Source: Bacteroides intestinalis (GTDB taxonomy: Bacteria; Bacteroidota; Bacteroidia; Bacteroidales; Bacteroidaceae). Taken from it: DNA of 64,000 nt. The position numbers and the translations under genes were made by a program. The stretch lies in assembly GCF_003464595.1 (NCBI RefSeq), contig NZ_QRZF01000004.1, forward strand, positions 310,001-374,000, given 5' to 3'. Of the stretch, positions 59,074 through 64,000 are shown one piece after another (within the stretch, counting starts at the first letter, position 1; each line of letters starts with the position of its first letter). The notes under the pieces are model-generated. The model was not told the origin of the DNA, searched no databases, and saw nothing but the letters and a program-made list of their open reading frames with translations.

Positions 59074-59112
59074 CGTATGAATTTTAAGATTAAAAAATAA
59101 CTTAACACACTA

Positions 59113-59150
59113 TGTGATAATAGAGCTGCATGCTTAGCTCCAGAATCACA
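59113..59150 (-). promoter_or_regulatory. Hairpin at the predicted 5' end of the susC-2 transcript
   Basis: TGTGAT pairs with ATCACA and, inside, GAGCT with AGCTC. The predicted +1 is about 59150, so the hairpin would form at the very start of the RNA. Confidence 0.45.
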
Positions 59151-59153
59151 TTG

Positions 59154-59161
59154 CAAATCTA
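59154..59161 (-). promoter_or_regulatory. -7 promoter element for susCD-2
   Basis: TAGATTTG on the minus strand matches TAnnTTTG exactly, about 80 bp before the susC start. Confidence 0.55.
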
Positions 59162-59228
59162 TGGACATTCACAGAGCAAAGCCCTTACAAATGTTCCATT
59201 CATGTTTAGTTTTGGTGCATGAAACAAA

Positions 59229-59271
59229 ATCCTACATAAGTTGGAACATTCTTCAACATATTATGTAGGAT
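59229..59271. terminator. Inverted repeat after HTCS-2 (terminator or operator)
   Basis: ATCCTACATA (59229-59238) and TATGTAGGAT (59262-59271) are perfect inverted copies, with a nested GTTG/CAAC pair. On the minus strand TTTTGTTT follows. It fits the terminator of HTCS-2, but its place upstream of the susC-2 promoter also allows a role as a binding site. Confidence 0.55.
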
Positions 59272-59296
59272 ACAAAAAACATTAACAGGATATTTC

Positions 59297-62200
59297 TTAT
59301 TCTCCCTCAATAGTTCCACCCGAAGTGAAACGTTCCATATACTCGGAGGGCTGCATACCGATTTCTTTTTTGAAACTACTACTGAAGTAACGCGGGTCAT
59401 TATATCCCACTGCATACGCCAATTCTGAAATGCGGATGTGTTTCTTTTCTTCCATGATTCGGCAAGCTGCTTTCATACGTATATTACGGATGAATGAAAC
59501 ATAAGTCAACCCGGTTAGTGACTTCAATTTGCGGAAGAAGGTGGACTTGGTGGTATGCATCTCTTCCAAAAAACGGGTCTGATCAAAGTTCGGATCATCC
59601 AAATGGCGATTCACACAGTCAATGGCACGTTGCAGGAAATCTTCGTCAATGCTGGTATAATTCAATTCTTTTGCTTCGAACACCAGCTGCTTCTTGAAGT
59701 CTTTCATCACACGCTCACGAGATTTGAGTAAGTTACCAATACGTGCATGAAGTATGCTCAGGTTAAACGGCTTTGCAATAAATGCGTCCGCACCCGATTC
59801 ATAGGCTTCTACACGATCTTCTTCTTTACTCTTCGCAGTGAGTAAAATTAGAGGTATATGGGAAGTATCAAAATTACCTTTTACTGCTTTACAAAACTCA
59901 ATGCCGTCCATTACCGGCATCATTACATCCGAAACGATCAAGTCAATATCAGCAGATTCTACCACTTCAAGAGCTTCTTTGCCATCAGTTGCGGTACAGA
60001 TATCATATTCAGTACCGAGCAATTTCACCATCAATGCCAATAGATCTTCATTATCTTCTACTAATAATAAAGTATGCTTTTTCTCCGGCATATTATCCTT
60101 GCCTGATACATTTTCTTCTGATGCAGTATCCAAAATTATAGCTTCTTCCTGAGTAGATATAACTTCATCCAACGTTGAAACAGTAACACTCGTTTCATCT
60201 ATTTCTTCTTCAGAATAAGCCGAACGCTGAATAGGAAACTCTACTTTGAAAGCTGTTCCTTTACCTTCTTCACTTTCTACAGTAATCGTACCATGATGGA
60301 GAGCAATCAAGTCGCGTACCAGTGACAAGCCTATTCCTGTCCCTATCGTATTGAATTTCCGGTAATCTCCTTCATAAAAACGCTTGAATAAGTTTTTCTG
60401 TGATTCTTCCGGAATGCCGGGCCCATTATCTTTAACCACCAGACAAGCCAACCCGTTCGTTCCATCATGACTCAATTCAATCGCCACTTTACCACCGGGC
60501 TTATTGTATTTAGAAGCATTAGAAAACAAATTATACAGAATCTTATCCAGTTTATCCGAATCGAAGAAAGCCAGATACCGTTCCGAATCATTCTGAATCG
60601 TAAAATGAATGTCTTTTTTCTTCATTAAAGGTCGGAAACTGTCAAGGCTCCGACGTACAAACTGTACCAGATCTCCCTGAGATACTTTCAACTTCAGGTT
60701 ACCTGTCTCCGCTTTCCTGAATTCCAGGATTTGCTGCAGCAAGCGTATCAAACGATTTATATTATGCGTCATCACAGTATACTGTTCCTTATAAACCGGA
60801 GCTGTCTGCTTCAATTCATCAACAGAAGCAGAAATAATAGTTAACGGAGTCAGAAGTTCATGTGTAATATTCGTAAAGAACTGCAATTTAGCATGATTAA
60901 TTTCCTCAGCCTTAGCCTGTTCCATCTCACGCAAATGAAGTGCATTACGTAAACGGATACGGTTGCGAACAATCCGGAAAATATAACAGGAAATACCAAT
61001 AAATACTAATATATATAAGGTATAAGCCCACCAGGTTTTCCAAGGTGGAGGAAGAATGGTAACTTTCACCGTTTGTACATTCTCGTCCCAGATACCATTG
61101 GAATTTGAAGACTTTACATGGAAAGTGTAAGTACCGGGCATCAGGTTATTATAATAAGCAAAACGTTTGGAAGCATCCGTGTACTGCCATCCCACATCGA
61201 ATCCGTCCAGTCTATAGGCATACTGGTTTCTCTCCGGATTGGCATACTCCATGGCAGAGAACTCAAAGCTAAAGTTATTTTGTTTGTAATCCAAAACAAT
61301 CTCATCTGTGAACCCGGGTGATAAATCAGAGATTTCCGCACGCTCTTCATCAGACAAGGAAGTCCACGACTGATTAAACACTTTAATATTAGTAATCACG
61401 ACCGGAGAAGAAAAGACTTGTTCATCCTGTTCATCCGGATAAAAGCTATTGTATCCCCGATGTCCGCCAAAAAACAATTCACCATCCGGAGCTTCACATG
61501 ACGCCCCTCTATTAAACAGATTATCCTGCAGACCATCTGAAGTGGTATAAAGACGGTATGTTACATTCTGCAAATCCTTTGGCACAGTAAGCTTCAATAA
61601 TCCTGCATTTGTTCCCAACCAAAGATCCCCTTTCTTATCACTCTGAATACTGGTTACTGCATCTCCCGGCAGATTCCACAACTTATGTACCGGTAAGAAT
61701 CGATCTTCTACGGCGTCATACAAACTTAAGCCACTTCCCCCGGTTCCAACCCAGATACGCCCCTCAATATCCTTATATATGCAATCTGCATAATTACTGT
61801 TCAGTTTCCCATTAACTACAGAATAAGCCGAAAGCGTATATCCATTTAACGAGTGTCCACTACCCTGGATACGAACCACTCCATGCGTATTAGATGCCAT
61901 CCACATTTCACCATTACCCCCCTCGGTTAGTTGCATAGCAACCATATCCTGTATGGCAACTCCTCCTACTTTCAAAGAATCAATCCGTACCGGGGTACCA
62001 TCCGCTGCACGCATCGACACTCCTCCCCTCGTAGCAAACCAAAGGTTTTGCTTAGAGTCTTCATAAATATCATAAATACAAGAATTACACATCCACGGAG
62101 CATTTCCCGAATTATGTGCCTTCACACGCTTGCCGACAGGGGCCTGTTTATCAAGCTCGTAGGCTCCTCCATTGTACACACCAATCCAAATATGACCGGT

Positions 62201-63496
62201 AGTAGGAGATTGCATAATAGACATTACCGTTGAAATTCCCTCATATGACATAAAATCGGGCATCTGATTATAGTGAATAAATTTTCCAGTCTGGCGGTCC
62301 TTCACCCCAAAACCGTAAGTACTGATCCCCATCCAAAGCTGTCCATCATCATCCAACAAAAGACTACGCACCGAATTACTTTTCAACATCCGTTTAGTTT
62401 CGGTTAGGCGGTCCAGATTAAATTTCGCTTTACGGGTATTCACCATATTCACCCCACCTCCAATCATACCAACCCACATGATGCCTTGCCGGTCACGCAA
62501 TAACGAAGCAACCTCACTACTGGTTATTGTATTTTCCGATTCACCAGAATAACAATTCTCAAACCCGGAAAAAGAGATCGGTCCATTCTGTAAGGGAAGA
62601 ATACTCAAACCACTACGCGTTCCTACCCATAAAGAATGGGTATTCACATCTTCTGAAATAGCATAGATAAGATTATCTGAAATAGTATAAGGCTGCTTTT
62701 CATTATGGGTAAATGTAGTCCAAGTAGTTCTCTCCGGATCATAAGCATTATGCAGTAAATGCAAACCCGATCCCCATGTACCAACCCATATATTCTTGTA
62801 ACTATCCTGAAACACGACATGGGCGGAGTTTCCAGAATTCATCCTCGGATATTTCCAATATTTACCGGTTTTCTTTTCATAACGATACAATCCACCATTC
62901 CAGGTACCAATCCAGATATCTCCTCTATCATCTTCAAATAAAGATTTTACAGTATTCCTTGGAAAAACGCCCCCGGTATTACTTGCATCATAAACCAAAA
63001 AAGTATCATCATTTTCCTGATACTCAAAAAGTCCCGCTTCCGTGGCAAACAGAATACGTTGATCACTCGTTACCAATATTTGTGATATACCTGTACTTGA
63101 CAATTCTGCATTTTCTATCTTACGAACTTCTCCAGTTCGTTTATCCAATACATTCAACCCACTATAAGTTCCAATCCATAATCTATGGCAAGAATCCTCC
63201 GCTACACAAAATATGTTGTTACTGGACAACAGATCCGGGCAATAAAGATTCGATTTATAAGTAGTAATAGAATAACCATCATACTGAAAAAGTCCGTTAC
63301 GGGTAGATATCCAGATATAGCCGTCCCGGTCTTGATAGACCGATTGCACATCTTTACTGGACAAGGTATTCAATATAGATGAAGACCTAAATGCCAAAGA
63401 ATTATGTTGGGGCATTATCACTGCCTGACACATCAAAGGGAAAAATATTCCAAAGCAAAAAATGAAACTCCAGATTCTATCTTTCATAGTTAGCAT
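59297..63496 (-). CDS. Hybrid two-component system regulator HTCS-2
   Basis: A 1399-residue protein. The order is: signal peptide, periplasmic Reg_prop double propeller (~45-740; DRDGYIWISTRNGLFQYDG, DDRGDIWIGTWNGGLYRYE), Y_Y_Y domain (~750-815), one membrane segment (~822-843), HisKA with ITHELLTPLTI (His ~876), HATPase_c (LYNLFSNASKYN, DNGPGIPEESQKNLF, GTGIGLSL), receiver (SDVMMPVMDG, Asp ~1187; KPFN) and AraC-type HTH (~1330-1390; TKSTFFRKLKSLTGLTYVSF). All catalytic motifs are intact. It probably senses an oligosaccharide from the glycan of locus B and turns on the genes downstream. The start at 63496 (MLTMKDRIW) could also be at the second Met. Confidence 0.95.
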   Translation of the reverse strand: MLTMKDRIWSFIFCFGIFFPLMCQAVIMPQHNSLAFRSSSILNTLSSKDVQSVYQDRDGYIWISTRNGLFQYDGYSITTYKSNLYCPDLLSSNNIFCVAEDSCHRLWIGTYSGLNVLDKRTGEVRKIENAELSSTGISQILVTSDQRILFATEAGLFEYQENDDTFLVYDASNTGGVFPRNTVKSLFEDDRGDIWIGTWNGGLYRYEKKTGKYWKYPRMNSGNSAHVVFQDSYKNIWVGTWGSGLHLLHNAYDPERTTWTTFTHNEKQPYTISDNLIYAISEDVNTHSLWVGTRSGLSILPLQNGPISFSGFENCYSGESENTITSSEVASLLRDRQGIMWVGMIGGGVNMVNTRKAKFNLDRLTETKRMLKSNSVRSLLLDDDGQLWMGISTYGFGVKDRQTGKFIHYNQMPDFMSYEGISTVMSIMQSPTTGHIWIGVYNGGAYELDKQAPVGKRVKAHNSGNAPWMCNSCIYDIYEDSKQNLWFATRGGVSMRAADGTPVRIDSLKVGGVAIQDMVAMQLTEGGNGEMWMASNTHGVVRIQGSGHSLNGYTLSAYSVVNGKLNSNYADCIYKDIEGRIWVGTGGSGLSLYDAVEDRFLPVHKLWNLPGDAVTSIQSDKKGDLWLGTNAGLLKLTVPKDLQNVTYRLYTTSDGLQDNLFNRGASCEAPDGELFFGGHRGYNSFYPDEQDEQVFSSPVVITNIKVFNQSWTSLSDEERAEISDLSPGFTDEIVLDYKQNNFSFEFSAMEYANPERNQYAYRLDGFDVGWQYTDASKRFAYYNNLMPGTYTFHVKSSNSNGIWDENVQTVKVTILPPPWKTWWAYTLYILVFIGISCYIFRIVRNRIRLRNALHLREMEQAKAEEINHAKLQFFTNITHELLTPLTIISASVDELKQTAPVYKEQYTVMTHNINRLIRLLQQILEFRKAETGNLKLKVSQGDLVQFVRRSLDSFRPLMKKKDIHFTIQNDSERYLAFFDSDKLDKILYNLFSNASKYNKPGGKVAIELSHDGTNGLACLVVKDNGPGIPEESQKNLFKRFYEGDYRKFNTIGTGIGLSLVRDLIALHHGTITVESEEGKGTAFKVEFPIQRSAYSEEEIDETSVTVSTLDEVISTQEEAIILDTASEENVSGKDNMPEKKHTLLLVEDNEDLLALMVKLLGTEYDICTATDGKEALEVVESADIDLIVSDVMMPVMDGIEFCKAVKGNFDTSHIPLILLTAKSKEEDRVEAYESGADAFIAKPFNLSILHARIGNLLKSRERVMKDFKKQLVFEAKELNYTSIDEDFLQRAIDCVNRHLDDPNFDQTRFLEEMHTTKSTFFRKLKSLTGLTYVSFIRNIRMKAACRIMEEKKHIRISELAYAVGYNDPRYFSSSFKKEIGMQPSEYMERFTSGGTIEGE

Positions 63497-63525
63497 TAGA
63501 TTTCAATATAATTAATAACTGCAGG

Positions 63526-63533
63526 CAAATATA
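63526..63533 (-). promoter_or_regulatory. -7 promoter element for HTCS-2
   Basis: TATATTTG on the minus strand matches TAnnTTTG, 30 bp before the ATG at 63496. Confidence 0.5.
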
Positions 63534-63606
63534 CGTAAATATATATAAAAGTATCTTATCCATTGGTAATTTTTTATTTCAATCATTCCACAATGAGCCA
63601 TACCTG

Positions 63607-63722
63607 AGATATACTTGCTCCGTATCAACTCCGTACTTTCTCCGTCCAGAGGTACTTCTGAGTGGAGAATGTACGGAGCAAGTACGGTCCGGATACGGTG
63701 CAGGTAAGGAGTGAATAGGGGC
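63607..63722. repeat. Inverted pair of 11-bp tandem repeat arrays
   Basis: On the left, CTCCGTA, CTCCGTA and CTCCGTC start at 63618, 63629 and 63640. On the right, GGAG/TACGG-type units start at 63661, 63672, 63683, 63694, 63705 and 63716. Each step is exactly 11 bp. The two sides form a perfect 13-bp inverted repeat (TACTTGCTCCGTA at 63612-63624; TACGGAGCAAGTA at 63672-63684). The unit is roughly TACGGAGCAAG, facing outward on each side. Confidence 0.75.
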
Positions 63723-63849
63723 AAAAAGAATGGATTTGGTCTAAAATTCGCCCTTTTTGACCTTAAAATGGTCATTTACATAGCATGGAAAGTGTTTTCT
63801 TTGCAAAGAGAAATAAATAAGAATATTCTTACCATGTAATACACACGCT

Positions 63850-64000
63850 ATGATGAAAATTGCCTTTTCTAAAATGCCCAAGGGACTATTACTGTTTGTT
63901 TTTTTAGTATCTCTAAACGCAAACGCATCCTTATCACAAGCTAAAAATGATTCCGTATTTCATTTAGTTAAACCGGATTATCAGTTGAGTCCACTGACGG
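63850..64000 (+). CDS. Secreted protein, partial (N-terminus only), possibly DUF2264 family
   Basis: An ATG at 63850 (or 63853) opens a frame that runs out of the window after about 50 codons. It begins with a good signal peptide (KGLLLFVFLVSLNANASLSQ). The first mature residues, FHLVKPDYQLSPLTG, resemble the N-terminus of one DUF2264 subgroup, but this is too little to be sure. It diverges from HTCS-2 across the 11-bp repeat array. Confidence 0.55.
   Translation, partial: MMKIAFSKMPKGLLLFVFLVSLNANASLSQAKNDSVFHLVKPDYQLSPLT

Larger units (their letters stand above)
63497..63849. other. Divergent intergenic region with repeat array
   Basis: No gene is supported in these 353 bases. The left part holds the HTCS-2 promoter. 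The middle (63607-63722) is an inverted pair of 11-bp tandem arrays. The right part holds a weaker promoter (TTTCTTTG, 63796-63803) for the gene starting at 63850. Confidence 0.6.

Noticed and set aside
59166..59251. CATTC repeated upstream of susC-2
   Set aside because: The spacings (31 and 50 bp) are not helical multiples of one another and the match is only five bases.

Overview
This window looks like a chromosome segment of a gut Bacteroidales, most likely Bacteroides. The evidence is two complete SusC/SusD pairs, two giant hybrid two-component regulators (HTCS), secreted carbohydrate-active enzymes with signal peptides or lipoboxes, and repeated perfect matches to the Bacteroides -7 promoter element TAnnTTTG. 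No rRNA, tRNA, CRISPR array, transposase or phage gene was recognised.

Region 1 (1-22 kb, mostly minus strand) is polysaccharide utilisation locus A. In transcription order it has a GH2 enzyme, SusC, SusD, a GH43-like enzyme, a GH115 alpha-glucuronidase, a six-hairpin-barrel protein of unknown activity, a fused acetylesterase/polysaccharide deacetylase, and a second GH115 cut by the window edge. On its right are a GH28 gene broken by an internal deletion, a clan GH-A beta-glycosidase, and an HU-like DNA-binding protein. HTCS-1 (22266-26318) is the likely regulator. The enzyme set points to an acetylated, glucuronic-acid-bearing plant polysaccharide; the exact substrate is not determined.

Region 2 (26.3-32.9 kb) is a tripartite RND efflux operon (adaptor, pump, TolC-like channel). 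It diverges from an AraC-family regulator across a striking inverted repeat.

Region 3 (33-63.5 kb, all minus strand) is locus B: HTCS-2, SusC, SusD, a GH43 of the exo-galactanase type, GH16, DUF2264, a BNR-4 propeller protein, GH105, then GH43-GH43, GH97-GH43, two GH51 arabinofuranosidases with a small Tat-exported protein between them, a LacZ-like GH2 and a GH43. This set resembles the type II arabinogalactan (gum arabic/AGP) loci described in Bacteroides: GH16 and GH43 would cut the beta-1,3-galactan backbone, GH43/GH51/GH97 the arabinose and galactose side chains, and the BNR-4, DUF2264 and GH105 proteins the rhamnose/glucuronate caps. A further secreted protein begins at 63850 and leaves the window.

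The most interesting non-coding signals are helically phased repeats near promoters (22 bp x2 before susC-1, 21 bp x3 before the HU-like gene, 21/22 bp x2 before the LacZ-like GH2, 22 bp x3 before GH105), an inverted pair of 11-bp tandem arrays at 63.6-63.7 kb, hairpins at the predicted +1 of three transcripts, strong hairpins just after both susD genes, and a candidate small RNA at about 33.0 kb.
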